A stretch of 64,000 nt of DNA from Eutrigla gurnardus (lineage: Eukaryota > Chordata > Actinopteri > Perciformes > Triglidae): NCBI GenBank assembly GCA_963514095.1, contig OY741265.1, positions 32,846,290 through 32,910,289 of the forward strand, written 5' to 3'. Shown here piece after piece: positions 10,610 through 21,482 of the stretch; the first letter of the stretch is position 1, and each line of letters opens with the position of its first letter. The notes below the pieces were generated by a model. The model worked only from the letters and a program-made list of their open reading frames with translations. It made no database searches and was not told the origin of the DNA. The position numbers were made by a program, and so were the translations under genes.

Positions 10610-11527
10610 TTAAATAATCATATGGCCAGTCTGTCTTAAACAAAATAAACGATTTATTCATATTTTTTTAATTGCAAGCATGTATTTTTAGACGCTTGAT
10701 GAAAATATAGTCTGTTTGTACTTCATATATGTAATTTTGGTAATTTTTGGTCTTTCACGTGACGAAATCACGAGGACTAGGCTTGGCGGAACCTTCTGCT
10801 GGTACAATTGTTTCCGACAGACGGACTTCTCTGAAATCCCCGCTAAAGTAAGCCTGATGGTTAGCCTGCCCCGGAGCAGGCTAGTTTGGTCGGATAAATT
10901 CCCATGGTTACTTAGCGGAGAGTGCCTCAAGTCACGTTGATGGAACGAAACTCTTGCTAAAGGTAGCGAGGCTTATCGAAATTAGCCCGGCTTTGCGCTT
11001 AGCGAGTTTGATGGAATACCCCTCTGGTTGTTTTGTTGGGTGTTGTGTTTTCCCTGTCTGTTTTTCCCCCTCCTTCCTCTCCCTCACCGGCTCCTCCTCG
11101 GGGTGTGTCCAGTGGGCGTGTCAGCGGCTGCAGCAGCTCATCAACTCCAAGCCTTCATTAACCGGGTCTCTCCACCACTTGGGGGCCAGATTATTCCGTC
11201 CCTACGGTGATGTTATGCGCTCCGTATCGATTGCCTTCGCAAGAGTTAGACGTGCTTCTTGGTACCTTTTGTTTCTTCGCTAATGCCTGTCCTTTGGTTC
11301 ACCCTCCAGGAAACCTCCAGCGCCCCTTCGCTCGGATTTTCGCCTGCCTGCCTGCTTGCTCGTCACCTTGCCTGCCTACTAGCCAACCTGCCCGTCTGGC
11401 CAGGTCACCCACACCAGCTCTCAGAATTATTACCTGTTAAAATAAACTCTTTTCCCTGCTGTCCAGTCTCTGGTCTCTAAGTCCGGGTCCACAACAAAAC
11501 CTAACAGAATAATCTGGCCACATGGAG

Positions 11528-11675
11528 CAGGGGGTTTAGCTCAGGAGGTAGAGAGGGTTGGCTGGTAACCGCAAGATTGCCTGTTCGATCCCCGGCTTCT
11601 TCTAGCTGAGTGCCTGGTGTCCTGAGCAAGACACCTCACCCTAATTGCTCCTGACGAGCTGGCTGTCGGTACCTG
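11528..11675 (+). mobile_element. V-SINE-type SINE, 3' truncated
   Basis: The tRNA-like head (box A TTTAGCTCAGGAGG; box B TTCGATCCCC) is followed by the conserved central block CTGAGCAAGACACCTCACCC. It stops at about 11675. A longer copy in the opposite orientation is at 15826-16060. Confidence 0.75.
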
Positions 11676-13171
11676 TTGTGACCACTGGTGTGCTCTGCGC
11701 CTGTAACTAGGAAGTTCCCAAGTAAAGAAGCAATAGACTTGTACTCCGTCTCCGTGTGTCATTCTTGAAAACACTACAGTGGCGACGAGGAAACGAAGTG
11801 AATCCACATCCGTGATGCATATGGGAGATGTCGGATGAGTAAAGCTTCTCCTAAAAGTGAGTTTTCACCTGTTTTTTGGTTCGGAAGAAACCGAAAGTGC
11901 CGGCGGCTGAAACGGCCCTCAAGGCAAAGCAAGGCACTGGGTGCAGTCGAATAGCTTAGGAAGGTTCCTAACTGAAGAAGTGACCCGGAAGTAAACAAGT
12001 GGCCGCCATGATAAGAGCTGTTCGAATTCTCTAAATGCATAGGAAAGGAGCTCCAATGCTTCCTTTCAGAGCTCCTTTAGCATAGGATGCAACGGACCTT
12101 CCTATGCCATAGGAAAGGAGATTACGCCGACCCACAATTCTTTGCGAGAGCAACATTTAAAGTGCCGCACACCTCGGCCGTTCATGAAAACAAACGATAT
12201 GTGCATTTACATATTTAACAATGACTTTCATGCAGACAGAGTAATTGGAATAGTGATGATAAATGTGTGGACAGTGATAATAATTTAATGTTTTTTTTTT
12301 ATTTATTTCAATCATGTTACAAATGTTTGACAAAAACGAAACTAAAACCACAAATGAAAAGTAAATAAAACAACGGTCAAACAGAAAGGAGGAGCTGCTG
12401 GACCTGAAGCCGGTCAGTGAACCAGCTGTTTATAAAACCAACATGTGGAGAAATGGAAGATGCGCTTTTTGTAGTCCATTATTGTAGTTTATCCAGCGCA
12501 GACGCACGTCAATCGCCGGTGCCGATCATCAGCTGTCAATCATCAGCGGCCGCGATATAATGACGTAGCTTAGTGAAAGTCCGGTCGGATTCTCTGAACA
12601 CCGCGGTCGACTTTTCCTAAGTCCTTTTGAGTTCTCCTATCGCCTTTCCTTGACCCCGTGACGTTTTCCCCAGAGGTCAAGGAATAGGAGATAGGAATAG
12701 GAGTTAGGACCTTATTTTTTGACTATTCGACTGCACCCACTGTGTTTTTGAAAGAGCAAGAGCGCCCTCCTGTGGTGAGTGACTGTAACGGCAGAACAAA
12801 ATCGGTGCAGCCTGAAAAAAACAAAACAAAAACAAACAAAGGGAGATTAACTGGAAAAGGAAGTCAACAGAAGAAATGGTTAAAGGATGTGAAATTATAA
12901 CTTCTAAAGGCAGTTATTAAGGAAACAACTGAAGGAAACAACTGTAAAAATGGTGTATATTGGAAAAGTTCCTGAATTTGACAGAACAAAAGAAGATTTT
13001 GAATCATATTTGGAGCGGTTTGAAAGATGGCTGGCAGCAAATTAAATTGATCAAGAGAAGACAGCTGATGTATTCATAAGTGTGCTGGGTCCAGCAGAGT
13101 ATGGACTTCTGAAAAATCGGATTGAACTGCAAAAAGTGACGGATGTGGACTATGTCGACCTCACGAAAGCT
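11676..13171 (+). pseudogene. Second Gypsy-type fragment: LTR end, leader, gag remnant
   Basis: The LTR-like end ACACTACA at 11776 is followed by GTGGCGACGAGG, a leader start often seen in fish and insect Gypsy elements. From about 12950 a gag frame reads VPEFDRTKEDFESYLERFE with a stop after WLAAN, then resumes DVFISVLGPAEYGLLKN. This matches the capsid start of Gypsy gags (F-D-x-x-x-E-D-F/W-x-x-Y-x-E-R). It is interrupted by the MITE at 11935-12742 and cut by LTR sequence at 13172. Confidence 0.65.
11935..12742. mobile_element. 808-bp MITE, copy 1
   Basis: The ends are CACTGGGTGCAGTCGAATAG and CTATTCGACTGCACCCACTG. The body is almost the same as 26850-27667 but in the opposite orientation. 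It contains no coding region. I see no convincing target duplication, and the superfamily is unassigned. Confidence 0.8.
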
Positions 13172-13791
13172 CTGTCCTGAACTCTTTTCCCTGCCGTCCA
13201 GTCTCTGGTCTCTAAATCCGGGGCTACAACAAAACCTAACATACATTAGAATAATAGCTCCTAGCTTAATGAATTTAGTCCCAATACCAGCTGGTCCAGA
13301 GCCCAATCATCCTTAATAACATGTTGAAGGTCAACAGGTGTTATTTTTTGAAAAGAAAAAGAGCTTCTACATGTAGAGGTAGCTGGAAAGTCACATATAA
13401 TAGATGGGTCAAATACAGTAGTGCTACATACAGTGGAAAAGTGCTGGTTGAATGCATTGGATATAACAGCAGGGTCCTGAATGATGTCATTGTTGACCCA
13501 AATCTGAGAGCTGATATTTTGATTTGATTTATTAAGAACATTATTTACTTTTTGGATTACATCTTCCGAAATATGTTTTTTAAAATAACTTGATTCAGCA
13601 TTACGTGTTTTTGTCGTACATTGATTCCTTGGGGACCTATATTTTTCCCAATCAGCAGGGTCCTTTGTTTCCCTGGCAGTTTTCCAGACTTTATCCCGCT
13701 CATTGAAAAGGCTTATCAAATCAGCACTAGTCCATGGTAAATGTTTTCCCTTGACTTTTATTTCCCTCCAGGGGGCATGCTTATCAATAAC

Positions 13792-14546
13792 CAGTACCGG
13801 TTCACCCAATACGCACACTATGCACGTTGCGTAGGACCCCGCAAACTAATAGAGGCCCCTAATAGAGGTGCCGTTTAGCATACCATGATGAAGCGGAGTT
13901 ATCCCTCGGGGAATGATGAAAGGAGGAAGATACAGCATGACAGTGAACTGCGGGAACAGCAGTCAGGTAACTCTCCTCTCCGGGTGGGAGAGTGGGAGGG
14001 ACTAGTCTGTGTTTGACCTACATTAACAGGGCGGTGAGCCCTGGGTGAACCCCGGTCTCCGTGTGTGTCTTGCTGGCTTGTATAATTTTAGTTGTAGTGG
14101 AGTTACAACTGCATTTATACAAAATGGAAAGTAATGGATAAATATTGACTAAGATTGAATTTTGTTTGCTTGGATATCCCACAGGCAAATATAGATACAG
14201 ATATCTTAGTGAATAAATAAAACTTGTGAAATATTTTGACAATGGTGCTAAATAAATAATAATTATATAATAAATAATAATATAAATAATTACCTACATT
14301 TGAAGTATATGAAAGTAAAACAAGTGCAGCCAATTTCATGGAGCTGAATTAATAGTAGCCTTATCTATATTTTACAGGTGCTATGCTTAAGTTTCTCACC
14401 ACAAGCAGCACAGACTCCAGCCAGTCAGCCAGTGGAGGGACAGGGCCAGCTTCATGTAGGACACGCACAGATGAGCCAGCTTCATCATCCAGTGTAGGAA
14501 AATTAGTTCAGTTATGAGGGCCCCATGGAGGTCTGAACCGGCTCTG
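13792..14546 (+). mobile_element. hAT transposon remnant with TCAATAAC duplication
   Basis: The ends CAGTACCGGTTCA and, in complement, CAGAGCCGGTTCA are flanked by the perfect 8-bp duplication TCAATAAC (13784-13791 and 14547-14554). The host is the minus-strand LINE. Two spliceable exons of a hAT transposase N-terminus are retained; the rest of the transposase has been deleted. 755 bp in all. Confidence 0.85.
13888..14517 (+). pseudogene. hAT transposase N-terminus, two exons (ZMYM/KIAA1586-like)
   Basis: Exon 1 (13888-13966) encodes MKRSYPSGNDERRKIQHDSE and ends TCAG|GTAACT. Exon 2 (14378-14517) follows TTTTACAG, continues in frame GAMLKFLTTSSTDSS and stops at TGA. The K-R-x-Y-P-S-G start and the L-x-K-F-L/F block are typical of the N-terminus of hAT transposases related to ZMYM1/KIAA1586 proteins. 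The 411-bp intron is AT-rich with intact borders. About 70 residues in total; the DNA-binding finger and catalytic domain are absent. Transcription is unknown. Confidence 0.6.
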
Positions 14547-15273
14547 TCAATAACTCTTTGACCTCAGTATACTGTATAAGTAATTCCAGGCATCCTCAAC
14601 AGTTGGAATAATTTGAAACCTGTCCCAGTTAATTGAAATCAGGTCATTAATATAGTTATCAGAGTTAGATTTCGTATATTGTCTAACACAAATATGTTTA
14701 GGAGGGAGATGGGAAGGTTTAATCTTCCACACACAGAAAATAGCAGAATGGTCGCTAAAGCAATCTGACAAAACACCAGATGTTAAGATTCGGTCAGGAT
14801 GGGTAACAAGAATCCAGTCTAATAGTGATGTAGAATTGCCATGAGCTCTATAGGTTCGTCGATTAACTGGGTCAGGTTTATACTTTTAAGCAAGTTTTGG
14901 TCGTTCGAAGAGGAACGATCGAGCCAGTTTTTATTGAAGTCACCAAGAAGCACTGATTCACATGGGTGTTCATTTCATTATGTAACCATGTTTCTGAAAA
15001 TGTTATTATATCAGGTTTATTCTGTGCAATCCAGACTCTAAGTCTATCTTTGGAAGAAGACTCCTAATGTTCAGATGGATCATTTTTAGGCCTTGAGCTG
15101 GATCAATTGTGGATCAATTGGGTGTTGATAAGGTTGGGGGAGTGGGGCAGGGAAATGGCATGAGAAAAGGGACGAGAGAGCAACATACATAGATTGACAC
15201 CATGGACATAGAAAACACAAACACACACATACAGAAGACAGGACAGAGAAGGCACACAAGATCAGGCTGCGCC

Positions 15274-15280
<7 letters not shown>

Positions 15281-15312
<32 letters not shown>
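15281..15312. repeat. (GA)n microsatellite
   Basis: About 16 GA units at 15281-15312, just upstream of the LINE endonuclease region. Confidence 0.9.
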
Positions 15313-15318
<6 letters not shown>

Positions 15319-15825
15319 AAAAAAAAACAAGCATACACAGCTCAGTCAGCATAGCTCATATTTATACAAATAGATCAAAGTATGGGGTCCTGAACCATTT
15401 ATGTTTAAGTTAATGGGGCATTATGAGGCCCAAAATAACAACCCATATTATCGCATATGATTAGTAAAAATAAATATAAAAAAGAGAAAAAATCTAGATT
15501 AAACTTCATATGCCTTTTAATTGTCAGTTTGTCAAATCAAATAGTTGGCAATTAATTATAATCAATTGTTTATCGGGATCAACCCTTTACCATTCAAAAA
15601 TATTGAACATTTCGCAAAAGAGAACTCAGCTCTTAGTGTTGCGACATTTTAAGACAATTGTGACGCGTTTTGTGGCGAACAGTAGTAAAGCAGCATCAGT
15701 CATAACAACTCTCATACCAGCTGCAACTTTTCAAATGTTTGGCTTGGATGCAGCTGATCGCCATGGAAACCAATTCCATGCAGCTCTCTGTTCTTGAGCT
15801 AATCTTATGGCCACATAAATGGCAA
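15313..15825. other. No recognisable feature
   Basis: AT-rich sequence between a microsatellite and a SINE. Short open frames only; nothing I can name. Confidence 0.5.
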
Positions 15826-16060
15826 ATGGCCTCATTTATAGCGCTTTTCTCCAAAGCTCTTTACAGGAATGACTGACATTCACCCATTCACTCACACATT
15901 CACACACTGACGGCGTAGTCAACCACACAGGGCCAGCTCGTCAGGAGCAAGTAGGGTGAGGTGTCTTGCTCAGGGACACCAGGCACTCAGCTAGGAGGAG
16001 CCGGCAATCTTGCGGTTGCCAGCCAAACGCTCTACCTCTAGAGCTAACCCCCCACATGAA
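15826..16060 (-). mobile_element. V-SINE-type SINE (minus)
   Basis: In complement it reads GGGGGGTTAGCTCTAGAGG (box A region), then the central block CCTGAGCAAGACACCTCACC, then the LINE-like 3' part GAGAAAAGCGCTATAAATGA. This order is typical of V-SINEs and related fish SINEs. The box B region has a small deletion. Confidence 0.8.
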
Positions 16061-16065
16061 GTTTG

Positions 16066-16491
16066 GAAGTCTGTAGCGGTTGACTTTGCAGAATGTTGGC
16101 GACCTCTGCACACTATGTTCAGAGGCAGGACATTTAGGAATTTACAGATTTTTGTTCGCACAAAACTGGTGTCACACCAACTTGTGTGAGCCCCCGGATT
16201 CTGTGAGCGGGAGGCTGCAGTTACACATGGTCCGCATGTATGCTATGAAGAAGAGTGTGCTTGATTTTATTATATCGTTTTCTCTTTCTGTGGAATATTT
16301 TTTGATTGGATACTCCTATGGATTATGATTGTGCTTTACATCAAAATTGTATTTAGCAATTGTATTTAAACAAGAGTTTGATTTGTGTCTGCTTGGAGAG
16401 ACAAGTAAAGTCTTTGATTCTTCCAATTGTGGATTTGTGAGTATGATTCACCAAATCTGCATCAGCGCCTCCTGCCGTCACTGTTATAAGA
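16066..16491. other. Unclassified sequence before the retroviral LTR
   Basis: No gene or repeat that I can identify. An 82-codon open frame at 16080-16328 has no family resemblance. The segment GAGACAAGTAAAGTC near 16395 recalls the 3' part of an LTR, but I cannot place a boundary. Confidence 0.4.
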
Positions 16492-17415
16492 ATTTTGTAT
16501 AACCTCATGTCTTAAAGTTTTCTTTGTTCAGGTTACAGTTTTATGTGTTGAACTGTTTATTACTTTAGTATCCCCATTGCTGATCTAAATGTTAGGCCTG
16601 GTAGTCATGATTTCTAGTTCTGCATGAAGATTAACTGTCAATGACGTATTATCTCCTGTGCCTTTAAAAGACTCAAGTCACAACAGTGATGGGAGCACTT
16701 CCTCTGTAGCATCCTCACACGTTGTTGCATTGTAAAGGGCTGATTATGCTTCCGCGTAGTGATAACGCAACGGCAACGCAACGGCCACGCAGTTGCTTGG
16801 AGACCGTGATGGTTCTGCGTTGGGTTTACGTGTCGAAATGCAATTCAATGCCACACCGGGAAAGGGCGCTATGTTTTTTGTAAAGACTGACCGACCGACC
16901 GAGACTCTTGATGTATATCGTCGTAGCCTCGTTATAGCGTATTTGTTTACTTTCCGGCTTTAAACGTCCACAATTTTTCAGGACTTGGTGTTTTATTTCT
17001 TTGTGCAAAAGCGAGAAGGTGCAAACAATAAAACGAGGTGAAAACAATAAAAGTAGCCTTTTAAAAGTTTAAATGGCGGTGTTTATGAGTGGAAACCGGA
17101 TAGCGGTCTCCAGCGGATGTAGTTAGCGGACCAATCACAGCCAAAGCCGCTGCGTTGGTGTCGCGTTGGTGTTGCGTCGCCTCGACGCGCTTCTAGGATT
17201 TTTGGGAGGCACACGTCAGGCCCTTGCGTTGGACGTAAGGGGGTCCGCAAGGACGTAAGGGGTCCGCAAGCCCCCTTGCGTTGTGTCGACGCTGAAGCAT
17301 AACTCAGCCTTAACTGCTCCTCTTGTACAAGATTAAAGTCAGACGTCGACTTTACTTATGTCTCCGATCTCCTCCTTGGGTGAATTTATTCGATTACGGA
17401 CAAGTTCTTTTAACA
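16492..17415 (+). mobile_element. 5' LTR of endogenous retrovirus (with a MITE inside)
   Basis: It begins TGTTATAAGA and ends TTTTAACA, an imperfect inverted terminal pair, three bases before the primer binding site. Without the inserted Harbinger MITE (16738-17310) it is about 350 bp. GATTAAAGTC near 17332 may act in polyadenylation. No second LTR is found downstream. Confidence 0.75.
16738..17310. mobile_element. Harbinger MITE inside the LTR (TAA duplication)
   Basis: The ends AGGGCTGATTATGCTTCCGC and, in complement, AGGCTGAGTTATGCTTCAGC are flanked by TAA on both sides (16735-16737 and 17311-17313), the 3-bp duplication expected of PIF/Harbinger. GC-rich internal GCAACGGCAACGC repeats. 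573 bp. Confidence 0.85.
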
Positions 17416-17418
17416 TTT

Positions 17419-17436
17419 TGGCGCCCATTGTGGGGC
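17419..17436 (+). promoter_or_regulatory. Retroviral primer binding site, tRNA-Lys(1,2)-like
   Basis: TGGCGCCCATTGTGGGGC, 18 bases, differs by two positions from the site complementary to the 3' end of tRNA-Lys1,2 as I recall it. It lies 3 bp after the LTR end, as a primer binding site should. Confidence 0.75.
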
Positions 17437-18899
17437 CCAATATCTGTTTCTCTTCTCAAACTACCGGACCTGAACACCTTGCAAGGCTGGCCCGGCTGGA
17501 GAGGAGAGCAGTGACGGGGTCCGAACGAAGGAGGAATCTGAGGCATCAAAATCAAATCGGGCTAACATAAAAATTCCTGAGTGAGGGTTGTTTTCACCAT
17601 TTGGTAAAACTACCGAGATCTAGGATTTCGAAGAATGCGTTTGGAACCAGTAATAGAATAGCCAGGTTTAAAGTCCGGGGGGCTTAGGTCCGAAAAGCGT
17701 TGAGGGGGTGGGAGACCCGAAAAGCGCCACGAAGCTGTCTAGGATTGCTCGGTTTAAAGTCCGGGGGCTACGGCCCGAGAAGCAACGAAGCTATCCAGGA
17801 TTCTCAACTTGCCGAGAAAGGGTTTTACCAAATCGGATGAAAAGGTTTTCTACTCATTTAGCAAGACACAGAGACCGGTTACAAAAAAAGGAGAGGAGGG
17901 ATTCTCCTATCGGGTAGTTTTGATTAGGAGGGAGTCTTGCTAAGTCAGTAAAAGATCCGAGGTCAAACAAGCACCTCGGAGTACTGGGTCTGAGAACAGT
18001 ATAAGGTACGTCTTTGGAACGACGAGACCTACTTTGATCCCTACCTCAAAGTACTGGGTCTTGAGGCCAGTAAAACGTCTTTGGAACGACGTAAACTACT
18101 TTGATCCACCAGGATCTGAGTTAACAAAAAAAGGAAAAGCACTATCACTCAGGTAAGACAAACATTAGTTGTTTTTTTTCTGTGTATTTTTTTTTTATTA
18201 TATTTGTTTGTGAGTATATATACAACCTATATAGAATCAAATAGAATAGAGTGATATTAACTAGATATAAATAAAATAAGATCGGTTACAGCCATTCATG
18301 TTGCGGCCGGAACATTGAAGGTGAGTATAGAGGAGATGTAAAGTATATGCAGGAAAAAAGATAAAGACAACGTCAAATATCTTAAGCTGTGGAAAACCAA
18401 ATATGGGTTTCGGGGAAGACTAAATGTGAAAGAAACTAACAGATTGGGAGCAGGAAGATAAGGAAATTAGACTAGAGCAGGAGAGAAAAGAAAAAGAAGC
18501 ACACACACAGAAACAAGGGAAAGGAGAAGATAAGTGACTACTTTGTTTTGATGATGATGATGATGATTGGAGGAGTGATTGCAATGTGTTTTACCGAGAG
18601 GGTGCACCGAGAAAGCGGGGTGGATGGCGGAGAGGAGGAGGAGGAGAAGGGAGAGGAGGGGGCGCGGAGGGGAGCAGGTCGAGAGACAGGAACGATGTTT
18701 GCTAAAACTGGACATTGGGTGAGAGGCTGCAGGTCCGGAGGAGGACGAGGAGGAGGGGCAAGAGGCAGAGGACTCAGACGGCATCGAGACTCATCTCCCC
18801 GGAATCGAGAATCATCACCTGCGTGACTATCTCAACGGACAGGTCATGCTGAGACACACACACACACACATACACGGCACACAGGCAATGTCATCAAAT
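17437..18899 (+). pseudogene. Endogenous retrovirus leader and gag remnant
   Basis: A long leader with repeated TAAAGTCCGGGGGC motifs (for example at 17669 and 17755) is followed by a degenerate gag. Near 18690-18740 the frame reads AKTGHWVRGC, the second half of a retroviral zinc knuckle. The first two cysteines of the CCHC pattern are lost. Glu- and Gly/Arg-rich stretches flank it. No continuous matrix or capsid frame survives. Confidence 0.55.
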
Positions 18900-20704
18900 T
18901 TAGCTAAATTTAACCCACCAAAATTCTATTGTATGTTGATGATATTCTGATAGCTTCAAAAACTCAAGCTGACTGTAAAACAGACACTCTGGCGCTGCTG
19001 AAGTTTTTGGCTGAACAAGGTCACAGAGCAAGTAGAAACAAACTCCAGCCGGAGATAATATTATTTGGACACAAGAGGCAGAACAATCCTTCAAACAACT
19101 AAAACAGGTTTTAGTGAGCACATCAGTATTAGCACTCCCAGACTACAAAAAACCTTTCATCCAAACATGTGACGCGAGACGAGGATTCATGACCAGCGTT
19201 CTAACAGCCTTTTGGACAAAAACTACGACCGATAGCTTACTACTCTTCTAAACTTGATCCCATAGCAAGAGCTATGCCTCCATGCTTGCAGGCAGTGCAG
19301 GCAGCAGCTATTGCTGTACAAAGTTCAGCTTCACTCGTGTTGTTTCATCCATTGACATTGAAGGTTTCACATGCGGTCTCTGTACTTCTGTTGCAAAACA
19401 AAGTAGCTTTCATGTCACCAGCACGGCATCTCAATTGTATGACAATGCTAATGGCGCAGCCACATTTGACGATCAAACGTTGCAATACATTGAATCCATC
19501 CACAGTTTTGCCACACGAACAGGACGGTGATAAACATGACTGCTTAGCTAAAACTGAGGAGATTGTTTTACCAAGAGCAGACCTGACTGATACACCACTC
19601 ACACATCCAGACATAACAATGTTTGTTGACGGTTCCTGCAGGAAAAATCCAGATGGCACGAAGGCCAGTAGTGTGCGGTGGTGACACAGGGGAGGGTGCT
19701 GAAATCCTCACCTTTGCCATCACATTTCTCAGCACAGGCAGCAGAGATAGTAGCTTTGACGGAGGCATGTAGATTGGGGGAAGGGAAAGCTATCACAGTC
19801 TATACACAGATAGCCAGTATGCGTTCTCCACACTGCATGTTTTCACACAACACTGGAAAAACAGAGGCATGGTAACATCTACAGGCAAATGTATTCAACA
19901 CAAAGATTTGATACTAACTTTATTGGATGCTATTCTCCTACCAAAAGCAGTTGCAGTCTGTAAACGCGCAGCGACAGAGGGACACGGTTGAGATTACATT
20001 TTTGTAGCTGATACTGACACAGAACACATTGACCATGATATCTTGAAGGACATGCAGGCCACAACACCAGACACTGACATCTGGAGATGACCTGAGGGTA
20101 AGCCCATCCTTCCTAAAAACCCTATTTTGAAACATGGAATTACCCATGTCTCAACAGGAGGGATGGTGGCAATGATAGGTAAATGTTTTACAACATATGG
20201 ATTCCAAAATTACTCTAAAAATGTTTGTGCATCCTGTTTGATTTGCTCCAAGCACAACTCACAAGGAAGAATGAGACCTAAAAGAGGAGCGTTCCCGAAA
20301 GCTAAATATCCATTCCAAACAATATGCATGGACTTCATCGAACTAAACAAATCAGAGGGGAAGAAATCAGGCTAGTAATAGTAGATATGTTTTCAAAATG
20401 GGTAGACATCACACCAACAGCAACAAACGATGCTATAGTGGTAGCAAAAATCCTTGCTACTATTATTGCACTAAGATTCGGATTCCCAGAAACAATTTAT
20501 TGCGATAACGGTCCACATTTCAGAAACCAAGTCATGGCTAAATTATCAGAAATGTTTAACATCCAACTAAAGTTTCATTGCAGTTATCATTGGTATCACT
20601 GGTCATCTCCTCGCTGGGAAGGTCCATATCAGGTTCTGCTATCTACACCGACAGCAGTCCGCATCGCTGAGAGAGGAACGTGGGTTCATCTGACACACTG
20701 TTAG
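18900..20704 (+). pseudogene. Endogenous retrovirus pol remnant (RT, RNase H, integrase)
   Basis: Degenerate class-I type (gamma/epsilon-like) pol. The RT catalytic box YVDD is at 18932-18943, with the palm and thumb before it deleted. A connection region follows. The RNase H start MFVDGSC is near 19618 and its second block AEIVALTEACRLGEG near 19742 is in another frame. The integrase shows a zinc-binding CASCLICSKH (20230) and the catalytic-core IYCDNGPHF (20498). Right after that the core is deleted and the C-terminal WEGPYQVLLSTPTAV begins (20618). Multiple stops and frameshifts make it inactive. Confidence 0.8.
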
Positions 20705-20752
20705 AGAGCATACAGCACTCCGGAGGGGACAGATAAGTAAAAACACCACACC

Positions 20753-21045
20753 ATGCCCGACAGACTGTGGAATCCATATCGAAGGACGGGATGCGGTATG
20801 AGAGGAACGCTATGTCTAATAGGTGTGATAGCAGTGATAGTGGTAATTCCGATACTCTGGGTACACGAACGTCAGTCTCGACAATCGAATGGCAACAACA
20901 ATCGCACCGCAGCTAAATCAGTGATTGTAAATTCGACACTAGCGAATACAACGCTAGCTTATTCAACACCAGCAAGAGCTGCATCACAGCATGTGATGTG
21001 TGGCAGTTTTTCTTTCTTTTTCTTCTTCTTTTTTTTACCAAAGCC
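20753..21045 (+). pseudogene. Endogenous retrovirus env, N-terminal remnant
   Basis: About 80 codons from MPDRLWNPYRR with a hydrophobic membrane segment (LIGVIAVIVVIPILWV) near residues 23-38, followed by an Asn/Ser/Thr-rich part. This has the look of a retroviral env leader. It runs into a T-rich tract at 21005-21040 and no surface or transmembrane subunit is recognisable. No 3' LTR follows. It ends about 0.4 kb before the NAMPT ATG and has the same orientation. Confidence 0.5.
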
Positions 21046-21482
21046 AACATTACAATCCAACAAAAGTCTGATCAAAGAGATCGATATAAGAAGCGATTTA
21101 AGTTCCCAGGAGATGCAGGATCAGGTGAAAGGAGATCAAGCAGCGTGCTGAAGTCGAAAATAACTCCTGTCCTTGAATGCAGCATGACGTACCAGCTCAG
21201 AAAGGCGGTGAGGGAGGACGTGCGCTTGGCCATGCGGACTGAAACCCGCCCCTTTACAACAACCCCCAACCTACAAAACGGCGACAGGTCGGCCCGATCT
21301 AGCACTGCAGGAACGTCTGAGTCCGGGTCCAGGAGCCATACCGCTTCTACAACCAGCAGAAGTCCACGTCGGTGTTCATTGTATCCGCTGCGGGGTCCGG
21401 GTTCTGGGTTCTGGGTCGCTCTCGTCTTAAGTTGCTACGAGGAGACAGACGTGACATTTACGTTGATTCATCCACAACAACA
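21046..21482 (+). promoter_or_regulatory. Probable NAMPT promoter and 5' UTR
   Basis: This is the only sequence between the end of the retroviral remnant and the NAMPT start codon. It is GC-richer than its surroundings and has a GC-box-like CCCGCCCC near 21245. I see no TATA box at a convincing distance, which fits a housekeeping promoter. The transcription start cannot be fixed from sequence alone. The left part may still contain retroviral env-derived sequence. Confidence 0.45.

Larger units (their letters stand above)
7624..11023. mobile_element. Harbinger-type transposon with nested insertions
   Basis: The terminal inverted repeats are AGGGGTATTCCACCAAACTC at 7624 and GAGTTTGATGGAATACCCCT ending at 11023, flanked by the 3-bp duplication CTG. 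Joining the flanks restores the LTR of the host Gypsy. It carries a Myb/SANT-like ORF (7821-8039), two tRNA-like SINE pieces and a TTAA fold-back element (8563-10609). No DDE transposase remains. Confidence 0.8.
7598..13241 (+). mobile_element. Internally deleted Gypsy-type LTR retrotransposon
   Basis: The ends TGTCATGG (7598) and CCTAACA (13241) are flanked by the 5-bp duplication TACAT (7593-7597 and 13242-13246), inside a LINE. The 5' LTR runs to 11506 but is interrupted by a Harbinger element (7624-11023), leaving about 510 bp of LTR with an AATAAA near 11442. The last 70 bp of the LTR recur at 13172-13241. Between them lie a SINE, a second LTR/leader fragment, an 808-bp MITE and a gag fragment. 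No pol remains. Confidence 0.8.
7530..15110 (-). mobile_element. Non-LTR retrotransposon, split by two insertions
   Basis: Minus-strand LINE in three pieces. The 5' piece (about 15085-14555) encodes endonuclease motifs LKMIHLNIRSL, FSETWL and SDHSAIF. The middle piece (13783-13247) encodes DKHAPW, a linker and the start of RT (GSGPAGIGTKFIKLGA, in two frames). The left piece (7592 to about 7530) continues the same protein with LCDLFNLS. Each break is occupied by an insertion with exact target duplication: a hAT (TCAATAAC) and a Gypsy (TACAT). The rest of RT is missing. It appears CR1/Rex1-like. Confidence 0.75.

Noticed and set aside
21372..21482. In-frame upstream extension of NAMPT exon 1
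   Set aside because: The frame is open but there is no ATG (the first possible start is GTG). The ATG at 21483 has a strong context and matches the family N-terminus.
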